A DNA stretch of 64,000 bases from the NCBI RefSeq assembly GCF_001425025.1, contig NZ_LMDE01000016.1, forward strand, positions 2,024 through 66,023, in the 5' to 3' direction. This DNA comes from Nocardioides sp. Root122. GTDB taxonomy: Bacteria; Actinomycetota; Actinomycetes; Propionibacteriales; Nocardioidaceae. The translations under genes were made by a program, and so were the position numbers. Every line of letters starts with the position of its first letter. The first letter of the stretch is position 1. This document shows, in pieces, positions 26,803-34,921 of this stretch. Below the pieces are notes generated by a model. It made no database searches, was not told the DNA's origin, and saw only the letters and a list, made by a program, of their open reading frames with translations.

Positions 26803-28451
26803 CAGCGTCGGTTCTCCTGGTAGTAGCCGATCAGGGACTGCGTGGACGGGTCCTGCTCGGCGAGCACGGCGGCGTCGCCGGAGACGGCCGGGCCCAGCCC
26901 TTGGGCGAGCTGCTTGCCGAGCTCGACGCCCCACTGGTCGAAGCTGTCGATGCCCCACACCGCGCCCTCGACGAAGGTGATGTGCTCGTAGAGCGCCACC
27001 AGCTGACCCAGGACACCGGGGGTGAGGGCCGGCGCCATGATCGACGTCGTCGGCCGGTTGCCGGGGAAGGTCCGCGCGGCGACCAGGTCCTCCGCGACGC
27101 CCTCGGCGCGGACCTCGTCGTCGGTCCTGCCGAAGGCGAGCGCCTGGGTCTGGGCGAAGAAGTTGGCCAGGAACAGCTCGTGGACGTCGGTGTCGCCGTC
27201 CTTCAGGGCGTACGCCGGGGTGGCGAAGGCGATGAAGTCGGCCGGCACCAGCCGGGTGCCCTGGTGGATGAGCTGGTAGAACGCGTGCTGCCCGTTGGTG
27301 CCGGGCTCGCCCCAGAAGACCTCGCCGGTGTCGTAGCCGACGGCCTGCCCGTCCCACCGCACGCCCTTGCCGTTGGACTCCATGGTGAGCTGCTGGAGGT
27401 AGGCCGGGAAGCGGTGCAGCAGCTGGGAGTAGGGCAGCACCGCGTGGGTGTGGGCACCGAGGAAGTTGGTGTACCAGACGTTGAGCAGCCCCATCCGCAG
27501 CGGCACGTTGGACTCCGGCGGAGCGGTGCGGAAGTGCTCGTCCATGGTGTGGAAGCCCGCGAGCAGGTCGGCGAAGGCCTCCGGCCCGATGGCCACCACG
27601 AGGGAGAGACCGATCGCCGAGTCCATGGAGTAGCGGCCGCCCACCCAGTCCCAGAAGCCGAACGCGTTGGCCGGGTCGATGCCGAAGTCCGCGACCTTGT
27701 CGAGGGCGGTCGAGACGGCCACGAAGTGCTGGGCGACGGCCGCGGCCGAGTCGGTGCCGGTCGGCAGGTTGTCGAGCAGCCATGCCTTGCACAGCCGGGC
27801 GTTGGTGAGTGTCTCCAGGGTGCCGAAGGTCTTGCTGGAGACGATGAACAGGGTGGTCTCGGGATCGAGGCCGGCCAGCGACTGGGCTGCGTCCGTCGGG
27901 TCGATGTTGCTGATGAACCGGCAGGTCAGGCCCTCCTGGCGGTAGGGCGCGAGCGCCTCGTAGGCCATGACCGGCCCGAGGTCGGAGCCACCGATGCCGA
28001 TGTTGACCACGGTGTGGATCTGCTTGCCGGTGACGCCGGTCCAGGCGCCCGAGCGGACCTGCTCGGCGAAGGTGGTGACCCGGTCGAGGACCTCGTGCAC
28101 GTCGGCGACGACGTCCTGCCCGTCCACCTCGAGGGTGGCGCCGGCGGGGAGGCGGAGCGCGGTGTGCAGCACCGCCCGGTCCTCGGTGACGTTGATGTGC
28201 TCGCCCGCGAACATCGCCGCGCGCCGGCCGGCGAGGTCCACCTGGCCGGCCAGTCGCAGGAGCGCCGCGTCGATGTCGGCGTCGCAGAGGTTCTTCGACA
28301 GGTCGACGTGCAGCTCGCCCGCCGTCAACGTCTGCTCGGCCACCCGGGCGGCCGTCACGGCCGCCCGCAGGTCGGGCTCGTAGCCGTCAGCCAGCTGCTG
28401 CAGGTCACCCCAGGCGGTCGTCGTCGTCGGGTCCACCGGGGCGACGCTCAT
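26802..28451 (-). CDS. pgi: Glucose-6-phosphate isomerase
   Basis: 549 residues. VNIGIGGSDLGPVMAY and FIVSSKTFGTLET are the phosphosugar-binding segments; ESNGKGVRWDG and GEPGTNGQHAFYQLIHQG contain the catalytic Glu and His; HELFLANFFAQTQALAFG is the family's C-terminal signature. It interconverts glucose- and fructose-6-phosphate. Its place between tal and zwf puts the branch-point enzyme under the same promoter as the pentose phosphate genes; in M. tuberculosis, as I recall, pgi is elsewhere. ATG overlaps the tal stop as ATGA. Confidence 0.97.
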   Translation of the reverse strand: MSVAPVDPTTTTAWGDLQQLADGYEPDLRAAVTAARVAEQTLTAGELHVDLSKNLCDADIDAALLRLAGQVDLAGRRAAMFAGEHINVTEDRAVLHTALRLPAGATLEVDGQDVVADVHEVLDRVTTFAEQVRSGAWTGVTGKQIHTVVNIGIGGSDLGPVMAYEALAPYRQEGLTCRFISNIDPTDAAQSLAGLDPETTLFIVSSKTFGTLETLTNARLCKAWLLDNLPTGTDSAAAVAQHFVAVSTALDKVADFGIDPANAFGFWDWVGGRYSMDSAIGLSLVVAIGPEAFADLLAGFHTMDEHFRTAPPESNVPLRMGLLNVWYTNFLGAHTHAVLPYSQLLHRFPAYLQQLTMESNGKGVRWDGQAVGYDTGEVFWGEPGTNGQHAFYQLIHQGTRLVPADFIAFATPAYALKDGDTDVHELFLANFFAQTQALAFGRTDDEVRAEGVAEDLVAARTFPGNRPTTSIMAPALTPGVLGQLVALYEHITFVEGAVWGIDSFDQWGVELGKQLAQGLGPAVSGDAAVLAEQDPSTQSLIGYYQENRR

Positions 28452-29563
28452 GCCCGAGCGGCCTCGAGAGACGCAGCCAGCGTGGTCTGCAGCTCGTCCC
28501 ACGCGACCACGAACTTGTCGACGCCCTCCTTGATCAGCACCCGGATCACGTCGTCGTAGTCGATGCCCGCCTCGGCCAGCGCCTGCATGTGCGCGTGCGC
28601 GTCGTCGTAGAACGGACGGATCCGGTCGCCGCGCACCTCGCCGTGGTCGGCGACGGCGTCGAGGGTCTTCTCGGGCATCGTGTTGACGGTGTCCTCGACG
28701 ACGAGGTCGACGACGTACATCGTGTCGTCGTAGTCGGGGTTCTTGACGCCGGTCGAGGCCCACAGGGGACGCTGCTTGCGCGCACCCTCGGCCTCGAGCG
28801 CCGCCCACCGCTCGCCGGCGAAGAACTCCTCGTACATCTGGAACGCGAGCCGGGCGTTGGCCACGCCGGCCTTGCCGCGCAGGCCGGCATCGGTGCCGGG
28901 GCCCTCGGTCGTCGCCTCGAGGCGCTTGTCGATCTCGGTGTCGACGCGCGAGACGAAGAACGAGGCGACCGAGTGGATGTCGGCGAGGTCGTGGCCGTTG
29001 GCCAGCGCCTGCTCGAGCCCGGAGACGTAGGCCTCCATCACGTTGCGGTACTGCTCGAGGCCGAAGATGAGCGTGACGTTGACCGAGATGCCGGCGGCGA
29101 TGGTCTCCGTGATCGCCGGCCAGCCCTCCTCGGTCCCGGGGATCTTGATGAGCAGGTTGGGCTCGCCGACGATCTTCCAGAGCTCGGCTGCCTCCTTGAC
29201 CGTCTGCTCGGTGTCGTGGGCGAAGCCGGGGGAGACCTCGATCGAGACCCGCCCGTCGACGCCGTCAGTGGCGTCGAAGACCGGGCGCATCACCTTGCAC
29301 GCCTCGCGGACGTCGTCGGTGGTGATGGTGCGGGTGGCCTCGTCGACGTCGGCGCCCGCAGCCGCCAGCTCGCGGACCTGCGGGTCGTAGCGCTCGCCGT
29401 CGGACAGCGCCGACTGGAAGATCGACGGGTTGGACGTCACGCCGACCACGAAGCTGTTCTTGACCAGGTCGGCGAGGTTGCCGGTCTCCAGCCGCTCGCG
29501 GGACAGGTCGTCGAGCCAGATGGACACCCCGGCGTCGGCCAGGGCCTTGAGACGATCATTCAT
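28448..29563 (-). CDS. tal: Transaldolase
   Basis: 371 residues, the long actinobacterial transaldolase. GVTSNPSIFQSAL near residues 41-53 is the substrate Asp/Thr-Asn block; LLIKIPGTEEGW contains the Schiff-base Lys; SVASFFVSRVD and PLWASTGVKNP are conserved. It transfers a dihydroxyacetone unit between sugar phosphates. AGGAGG stands 6 bases before the ATG. It follows tkt after 26 bp and overlaps pgi by 4 bp. Confidence 0.96.
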   Translation of the reverse strand: MNDRLKALADAGVSIWLDDLSRERLETGNLADLVKNSFVVGVTSNPSIFQSALSDGERYDPQVRELAAAGADVDEATRTITTDDVREACKVMRPVFDATDGVDGRVSIEVSPGFAHDTEQTVKEAAELWKIVGEPNLLIKIPGTEEGWPAITETIAAGISVNVTLIFGLEQYRNVMEAYVSGLEQALANGHDLADIHSVASFFVSRVDTEIDKRLEATTEGPGTDAGLRGKAGVANARLAFQMYEEFFAGERWAALEAEGARKQRPLWASTGVKNPDYDDTMYVVDLVVEDTVNTMPEKTLDAVADHGEVRGDRIRPFYDDAHAHMQALAEAGIDYDDVIRVLIKEGVDKFVVAWDELQTTLAASLEAARA

Positions 29564-29589
29564 GCCGTTTCCTCCTGTGGGGACGTACG

Positions 29590-31707
29590 TCAGTCGGTCA
29601 GGGTGCGGAGGCTGTCGCGGGCCGCGTTGGCCACCGCCTCGCCGGTGATGCCGAACTCCTCGTAGATGCGCGCGTAGTCGGCCGAGGCGCCGTAGTGGTC
29701 GAGGGAGACGATGCGGCCGTGGTCGCCGACGTAGTCGCGCCAGCCCTGCTTGACGCCGGCCTCGACCGACACGCGGGCCTTCACGGTGGGCGGAAGGACC
29801 GACTCGCGGTAGGCCTCCTCCTGCTCCTCGAACCACTCGAGACAGGGCAGCGAGACGACGCGGGCCCGGATGCCGTCGGCCGCGAGGAGCTCGCGTGCCG
29901 CGACGGCCACCTGCACCTCGGAGCCGGTGCCCATGAGGATCACGTCCGGCTCGCCGCCGTCGACGTCGAGGAGGACGTAGCCGCCACGGTGCACGTTGCT
30001 GGTGTCGCTGTAGCCCTCCTCGCCGCGCGGGAACACCGGGACGTTCTGGCGGGTCAGCGCGATGCCGGCGGGGCGGTCGGTGCGCTCGAGGACCGCGTGC
30101 CAGGCTGCCGCGGTCTCGTTGGCGTCCGCAGGGCGTACGACGTCGAGGCCGGGGATGGCGCGCAGCGCGGCCAGGTGCTCGATCGGCTGGTGCGTGGGGC
30201 CGTCCTCGCCGAGACCGATCGAGTCGTGGGTCCACACGTAGGTCACCGGCAGGCCCATGATCGCGGCCAGGCGGACCGACCCGCGCATGTAGTCGCTGAA
30301 GGTGAGGAACGTGCCGCCGAAGACGCGGGTGCCGCCGTGGAGGGCGATGCCGTTGAGGATGCCGCCCATGCCGTGCTCGCGGATGCCGAAGTGCAGCACG
30401 CGACCGGCGAGCGGGTCGCCGCTCCACTGGTCGGTGGACCGGCTCTCCGGGATGAAGGACGGCGCGTCCTCGATGGTCGTGTTGTTGGACTCGGCCAGGT
30501 CGGCCGAGCCGCCCCAGAGCTCGGGCATCACGCCGGCGACGGCGTTGATCACCGCGCCGGACGCCTTGCGGGTGGCGACGCCCTTGGGGTCGGCGTCGAA
30601 GGTCGGCAGCACGTCGACCAGGTCGTCGGGCAGCGCGCGGGTCTGCATCCGCTCGAAGGTCGCGAGGACGTCGGCGGGGGCCGAGGACCTCCAGGTGTCG
30701 AAGCGCTCCTGCCAGGCCGCCTGGGCCTCCTTGCCGCGCTCGACGAGCCCGCGGGTGCGCTCGATGACGTCGGTGGGGACCTCGAAGTGCTTGTCCGGGT
30801 CGAAGCCGAGCACCTCCTTGGTGGCGGCCACCTCCTCGGCGCCGAGGGCCGAGCCGTGCGACTTGCCGGTGCCCTGGGCGTTGGGGGCCGGCCACGCGAT
30901 CACGGTGTGGAGCACGATGAGGCTCGGCCGGTCGGTGACCTCGTCGGCGGCGCGGACCGCGGCGTAGAGCTCGGGGACGTCCTCGACGTAGTCGGTGCCG
31001 CCGTTGGTCCAGTCGACGTGCTGGACGTGCCAGCCGTAGGCCTCGTAGCGCGCGCCGACGTCCTCGGTGAACGCCACGTCGGTGTCGCCCTCGATCGAGA
31101 TCTGGTTGGCGTCGTAGATCAGCGTCAGGTTGCCGAGCTGCTGGGTGCCGGCGATCGAGGACGCCTCGGCGCTGACGCCCTCCTCGAGGTCGCCGTCGGA
31201 GCAGATCGCGTAGACGTGGTGGGTGAAGGGCGAGTCGGCCTCGGCGGTCTCCGGGTCGAGGATGCCGCGCTCGCGACGGGCGGCCATCGCCATGCCGACG
31301 GCGTTCGCGACGCCCTGGCCCAGCGGGCCGGTCGTGGTCTCGACGCCGGCGGTGTGGCCGTGCTCCGGGTGGCCCGGCGTCTTGCTGCCCCAGGTGCGCA
31401 GCGAGCGGAGGTCCTCGATCTCGAGGCCCCAGCCGCCGAGGAAGAGCTGGGTGTAGAGGGTGATCGAGCTGTGGCCGCACGAGAGGACGAAGCGGTCGCG
31501 ACCCGTCCAGTGTGGGTCCGCCGGGTTGTGCCGCATCACCTTCTGGAACAGCAGGTACGCCGCCGGCGCCAGGCTCATGGCCGTGCCGGGATGGCCGTTG
31601 CCGACCTTCTGGACCGCGTCCATCGCGAGGGCGCGGGCGGTGTCGACCGCGCGCTTGTCGACGTCGTCCCACTCGAGCGTGGTGGGCAGGGCGGACTTCT
31701 TGGTCAA
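29590..31707 (-). CDS. tkt: Transketolase
   Basis: 705 residues. Thiamine diphosphate and metal sites are in CSDGDLEEGVSAEASSIAG; GNGHPGTAMSLAP near the N-terminus and THDSIGLGEDGPTHQP in the Pyr domain are diagnostic. It moves two-carbon units between ketose and aldose phosphates. The start is TTG at 31707: AGAGGA lies 7 bases upstream and the protein then begins TKKSALPTTLEWDD; an upstream ATG at 31761 would add a Pro/Ala-rich leader with no ribosome site. First gene of the six-gene minus-strand operon. Confidence 0.96.
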   Translation of the reverse strand: MTKKSALPTTLEWDDVDKRAVDTARALAMDAVQKVGNGHPGTAMSLAPAAYLLFQKVMRHNPADPHWTGRDRFVLSCGHSSITLYTQLFLGGWGLEIEDLRSLRTWGSKTPGHPEHGHTAGVETTTGPLGQGVANAVGMAMAARRERGILDPETAEADSPFTHHVYAICSDGDLEEGVSAEASSIAGTQQLGNLTLIYDANQISIEGDTDVAFTEDVGARYEAYGWHVQHVDWTNGGTDYVEDVPELYAAVRAADEVTDRPSLIVLHTVIAWPAPNAQGTGKSHGSALGAEEVAATKEVLGFDPDKHFEVPTDVIERTRGLVERGKEAQAAWQERFDTWRSSAPADVLATFERMQTRALPDDLVDVLPTFDADPKGVATRKASGAVINAVAGVMPELWGGSADLAESNNTTIEDAPSFIPESRSTDQWSGDPLAGRVLHFGIREHGMGGILNGIALHGGTRVFGGTFLTFSDYMRGSVRLAAIMGLPVTYVWTHDSIGLGEDGPTHQPIEHLAALRAIPGLDVVRPADANETAAAWHAVLERTDRPAGIALTRQNVPVFPRGEEGYSDTSNVHRGGYVLLDVDGGEPDVILMGTGSEVQVAVAARELLAADGIRARVVSLPCLEWFEEQEEAYRESVLPPTVKARVSVEAGVKQGWRDYVGDHGRIVSLDHYGASADYARIYEEFGITGEAVANAARDSLRTLTD

Positions 31708-31933
31708 CGCAGTTCCTCTCGGTGGAGTGCGGGCGGCACTCGGGGGTGCATCCAGGATCACAGGTCCGTTGGGGTGGCCTCGACTGCGAGCCTAGCGTCG
31801 TGGCCGAGTAGACTCGACCCCGCCTGAGGGTGGCCGCGGACCGCGGATCGCAGGCTGTTCATCTCCTCCGGTTCCCACTCTCCCGCGTCCCATCCGCCCG
31901 TCCATCCGTCACCGTCCTCCCGAGGTCTCCACC
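31708..31933. promoter_or_regulatory. Divergent intergenic region between tkt and ctaB
   Basis: 226 bp with no convincing gene. On the plus strand TAGACT at 31809-31814 is a candidate -10 for ctaB, which would give a leader of about 110 bases. The minus-strand promoter for the tkt operon must lie in the first part, where AGAGGA near 31714-31719 is the tkt ribosome site. No palindromic operator stands out. Confidence 0.45.
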
Positions 31934-32899
31934 GTGTCCCACGCCGGCTCGCGCGCTGAGTCCGCCGCCGCGTCGACCGGTGACGGCGGCCACGGCCAGG
32001 AGGGACCGAAGACCTGGCGCGACGTGGTCGGCGCCTACGTCGGTCTCACGAAGCCGCGCGTCATCGAGCTGCTGCTGCTGACGACGGTCCCCGTGATGTT
32101 CTTCGCCGAGCGTGGCATCCCGCCGCTCGGCCTCGTGGTCGCCACCGTCGTGGGCGGGGCGTTGTCCGCGGGCTCGGCGTCGGCCTACAACTGCGTCTAC
32201 GACCGCGACATCGACGAGCAGATGCGTCGTACGCGCCGACGTGCGCTGCCGCGCCACATGGTGTCCGCGTCGTCCGCCCTCGTCTTCGCCACGGTGCTGG
32301 CCGTCGTGTCGACCGTGGTGCTCGGGCTCTGGGTCAACTGGCTCTCGGCCGCGCTGTCCGTGCTCGCCAATGCGTTCTACGTGTTCGTCTACACGATGCT
32401 GCTGAAGCGGCGCACCACCCAGAACATCGTCTGGGGCGGCCTCGCCGGGTGCTTCCCCGCCCTCATCGGCTGGACCGCTGTCACCGGCGAGCTGGCGTGG
32501 ACGCCGGTCGTGCTGTTCCTCGTGGTGTTCTTCTGGACCCCGCCGCACACCTGGGCGCTGGCGCTGCGCTACCGCGAGGACTACGCCAACGTCGACGTGC
32601 CGATGCTGCCCGTGGTCAAGCCCGCGGGAGAGGTCGGCCGCCAGGTCGTCGTCTACAGCTGGGTCATGGTCGCGGTGTCGCTGCTGCTCTGGCCGGTCGC
32701 CGGCACCAGCGTTGTCTACCCCGTCGCGGCCGTCGTCCTCGGCGCGGTGTTCCTCGTCGAGGCGCACCGCATGTGGGGCCGGGCCAAGTCGTCCGACGTG
32801 CTCAGCGAGATCAACCCGATGCGCCTCTTCCACGCCTCGAACCTCTACCTCTCGCTCCTCTTCGTGGCGGTGGCCCTTGATCCTCTGCTCGGTCGCTAG
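31934..32899 (+). CDS. ctaB: Protoheme IX farnesyltransferase (heme O synthase)
   Basis: 321 residues with a hydrophilic N-terminal extension of about 40 residues and some nine membrane helices. The prenyl-diphosphate site is YNCVYDRDIDEQMRRTRRR (NxxxDxxxD form), with a second acidic motif in LRYREDYANVDVPMLPVV. It converts heme B to heme O for the cytochrome oxidase; heme A synthase ctaA is encoded at 34900 and SURF1 at 59917. The start is GTG at 31934, with no clear Shine-Dalgarno sequence. Confidence 0.95.
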   Translation: MSHAGSRAESAAASTGDGGHGQEGPKTWRDVVGAYVGLTKPRVIELLLLTTVPVMFFAERGIPPLGLVVATVVGGALSAGSASAYNCVYDRDIDEQMRRTRRRALPRHMVSASSALVFATVLAVVSTVVLGLWVNWLSAALSVLANAFYVFVYTMLLKRRTTQNIVWGGLAGCFPALIGWTAVTGELAWTPVVLFLVVFFWTPPHTWALALRYREDYANVDVPMLPVVKPAGEVGRQVVVYSWVMVAVSLLLWPVAGTSVVYPVAAVVLGAVFLVEAHRMWGRAKSSDVLSEINPMRLFHASNLYLSLLFVAVALDPLLGR

Positions 32900-33045
32900 C
32901 GCATCCTGCTGCCACAAATAGGGGAAATGAGGATTTCCAGAGAACCTCTTGAGAATTCCTCCCGTGTCACTCGTCGTCGCTTGCCGTTGAATCATCAACG
33001 TGGGGGAGCGCAGGGCTTCCGCACGTACTCATGGGGGTTCTACTG
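32900..33045. promoter_or_regulatory. AT-rich intergenic island with palindrome upstream of the surface-protein gene
   Basis: Bases 32905-33000 are visibly poorer in G/C than anything else in the window, with runs such as CACAAATAGGGGAAATGAGG. A perfect inverted repeat CGTTGA-ATCA-TCAACG spans 32985-33000. Partial symmetry is also seen around CTCTTGAG (32946-32953). GGGGG at 33032-33036 may serve as ribosome site for the ATG at 33046. The island looks like a regulated promoter or an imported segment. Confidence 0.5.
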
Positions 33046-34422
33046 ATGTTTGGCGCGCCACGACAGCACCTGGGCGATGGCCGTGGGGGCACGGCCGGCC
33101 GGAGCATGTCGAGGATCATGACGTTGGTGGTGGCCGTCGGCTTCGCCATCGTCGGCCTCGCTGCTCCGTCCAGTGCTCACCACAACACGATCACCGGATC
33201 CGTCTCCTGCCGCACCGGCGGCGGGTGGGACGTCACCTGGGAGGTCGTCAACAGCGAGCAGCGGACCGAGCGGATCACGGCCTCCAACCGTCCGCAGGCG
33301 GTGCCCGTCGGCACCACGTTCCGCTGGGAGGAGACCAGGACCTTCGCGGAGGCCGTGACGTCGCGGCCGACGTCCGACGTGACGCTCACGCTGTCCGCCG
33401 AGTGGTCCAACGGGGTCACCCAGACCAACTCCGGGACGATCCCTGTCGCCGCGTTCTCCGAGGACTGCAACACCATCAGGGTGGAGGCGCCGGAGGTGCC
33501 CGTCGTCGATGACTGCGGCCCGGGCAACGCCCACTACGGCACGGTGCCGAGCGGTCCGTGGACCTCGGTGCTCAACGCCGACGGCAGCCTGACGATCACC
33601 GCCGACGAGGGCTACGTCTTCACCAACGGCCAGACGGTCATCACCTACCCGGTCCCGACCGACAGCAACCAGCCGTGCATCGAGTCGGCTCCCCAGGTCC
33701 CGGTCGTCGACGACTGCGGCCCGGGCAACGCCCACTACGGCACGGTGCCGAGCGGTCCGTGGACCTCGGTCCTCAACCCCGACGGCAGCCTGACGATCAC
33801 GGCCGACGAGGGCCACGCCTTCCCCGCCGGCCGGACGGTCATCACCTACCCGGTCCCGACCGACAGCAACCAGCCGTGCATCGAGTCGGCTCCCCAGGTC
33901 CCGGTCATCGACGACTGCGGCCCGGGCAACGCCCACTACGGCACGGTGCCGAGCGGTCCGTGGACCTCGGTCCTCAACCCCACCGGCAGCCTGACGATCA
34001 CCGCCAACCCCGGTCACTCGTTCGGCAACGGCCAGACCGTGATCACGCTCCCGGTCCCCACCGACACGCAGCAGCCGTGCCCGGTGAGCCCGCCGGAGGT
34101 GCTGCCCGCCGAGGTCCGCGTGGTGAAGGCCAAGGCCAAGCAGATCGACAAGTGCGGCACCCGGAGCGACCTGTTCAAGGTGAGCAAGCGCGCCGGGGTG
34201 GTCTACACCGTCAACGGCACCGTGCTCCACCAGGGCGTGTGGCTCAAGGCGCGCACGCTGAAGCCCGTCAACGCGAAGGGCAAGCGGCCCTACTCGGTGA
34301 CCGTCCGCGCCGCGTCCGCCGACGCCACCTACCGCCTCGAGGGCAAGCAGGTCTGGCGGCTGAGGTTCAGCACCAAGCCGTGCGCGAAGGCTCCGGAGAT
34401 CGCCCCGCACACGGGTTCGTGA
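33046..34422 (+). CDS. Secreted protein with three tandem 67-residue repeats
   Basis: About 458 residues from ATG 33046 (33031 and 33106 are alternatives). A signal peptide is formed by MSRIMTLVVAVGFAIVGLAA and cleaves near SSA-HH. An N-terminal domain of ~100 residues is followed by three near-identical repeats with DNA period 201 bp (landmarks at 33521, 33722, 33923), each holding CGPGNAHYGTVPSGPWTSVL, a GSLTITA strand and PVPTDSNQPC, so two Cys per unit. A basic domain of ~90 residues follows, ending IAPHTGS. There is no membrane anchor. APHTG resembles a degenerate LPXTG motif, and the next gene is sortase-like and overlaps this one (TGATG). Function unknown; probably a surface or adhesive protein. 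Confidence 0.75.
   Translation: MFGAPRQHLGDGRGGTAGRSMSRIMTLVVAVGFAIVGLAAPSSAHHNTITGSVSCRTGGGWDVTWEVVNSEQRTERITASNRPQAVPVGTTFRWEETRTFAEAVTSRPTSDVTLTLSAEWSNGVTQTNSGTIPVAAFSEDCNTIRVEAPEVPVVDDCGPGNAHYGTVPSGPWTSVLNADGSLTITADEGYVFTNGQTVITYPVPTDSNQPCIESAPQVPVVDDCGPGNAHYGTVPSGPWTSVLNPDGSLTITADEGHAFPAGRTVITYPVPTDSNQPCIESAPQVPVIDDCGPGNAHYGTVPSGPWTSVLNPTGSLTITANPGHSFGNGQTVITLPVPTDTQQPCPVSPPEVLPAEVRVVKAKAKQIDKCGTRSDLFKVSKRAGVVYTVNGTVLHQGVWLKARTLKPVNAKGKRPYSVTVRAASADATYRLEGKQVWRLRFSTKPCAKAPEIAPHTGS
33499..34098 (+). repeat. Three tandem 201-bp coding repeats
   Basis: Three consecutive copies with a 201-bp period within the surface-protein gene. Copies 1 and 2 are nearly identical over long stretches (for example CGGCCCGGGCAACGCCCACT in all three); the third diverges toward its end. 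Near-identity at DNA level, including silent positions, indicates recent duplication or gene conversion, and makes copy number likely to vary between strains. Confidence 0.85.
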
Positions 34423-34892
34423 TGCGTCGTGTCGCGCTGCTCGCGGTGACGCTCTGCGCGACCTTGCTGGCCGGTCAGGGTGCGGCTCACGCCGCCCCTG
34501 ACCGGCTGCAGATCGCCCGCACGGGCACCGACGCCGTGGTGGTCAAGGTGCCCGCGCGCAACGACACCCTCGACGTGGGCTCGCGCCTCCAGGGCACGGT
34601 CTACACGTGGGCCAAGGGCGACCCGCCCTGCGACCCCACCGGCAGCACCGTCTACGCCGGTCACGCCTGGCGCTCCGGCAACGGCGTCGCCGACCGCTGG
34701 GGTCGGCTGCGCACAGGCGACCGGATCCGCGTCGCGGGGTGCCGCTTCGAGGTCGTACGCCGTGAGTTCTGGGCGGCCAGCCGCAGGATGGGCGCGCTCT
34801 ACTCCGTCTCCGGCCCGCCGCGGATCGTGCTGGTGGCCTGCAAGGCCGACGACTACTCCAAGCGCACGGTGATCTTCGCCCGCAAGCTCTGA
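34422..34892 (+). CDS. Small sortase-like protein (class E/F type)
   Basis: 156 residues with an N-terminal signal or anchor (RRVALLAVTLCATLLAG). The sortase triad can be placed at His81 (VYAGHAW), Cys140 (IVLVACK) and Arg148 (YSKRTVIFA), with the usual His-Cys spacing near 60 and Cys-Arg spacing of 8. LRTGDRIRV before the Cys is the typical beta strand. The Cys context VAC replaces the common TLxTC. Sortases join surface proteins to the cell envelope. The ATG shares a base with the stop of the upstream repeat protein, so the two are coupled and probably partners. A pilin-type sortase is less likely given its size. Confidence 0.72.
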   Translation: MRRVALLAVTLCATLLAGQGAAHAAPDRLQIARTGTDAVVVKVPARNDTLDVGSRLQGTVYTWAKGDPPCDPTGSTVYAGHAWRSGNGVADRWGRLRTGDRIRVAGCRFEVVRREFWAASRRMGALYSVSGPPRIVLVACKADDYSKRTVIFARKL

Positions 34893-34921
34893 CCCGCGCT
34901 CAGCGCTGGGGGAGGCGGGTC
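34891..34921. terminator. Bidirectional terminator hairpin between the sortase-like gene and ctaA
   Basis: GACCCGC (34891-34897) pairs with GCGGGTC (34915-34921) around a loop containing AGCGCT. It overlaps the stop codons of two convergent genes, so it probably ends transcription from both sides. Confidence 0.6.
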
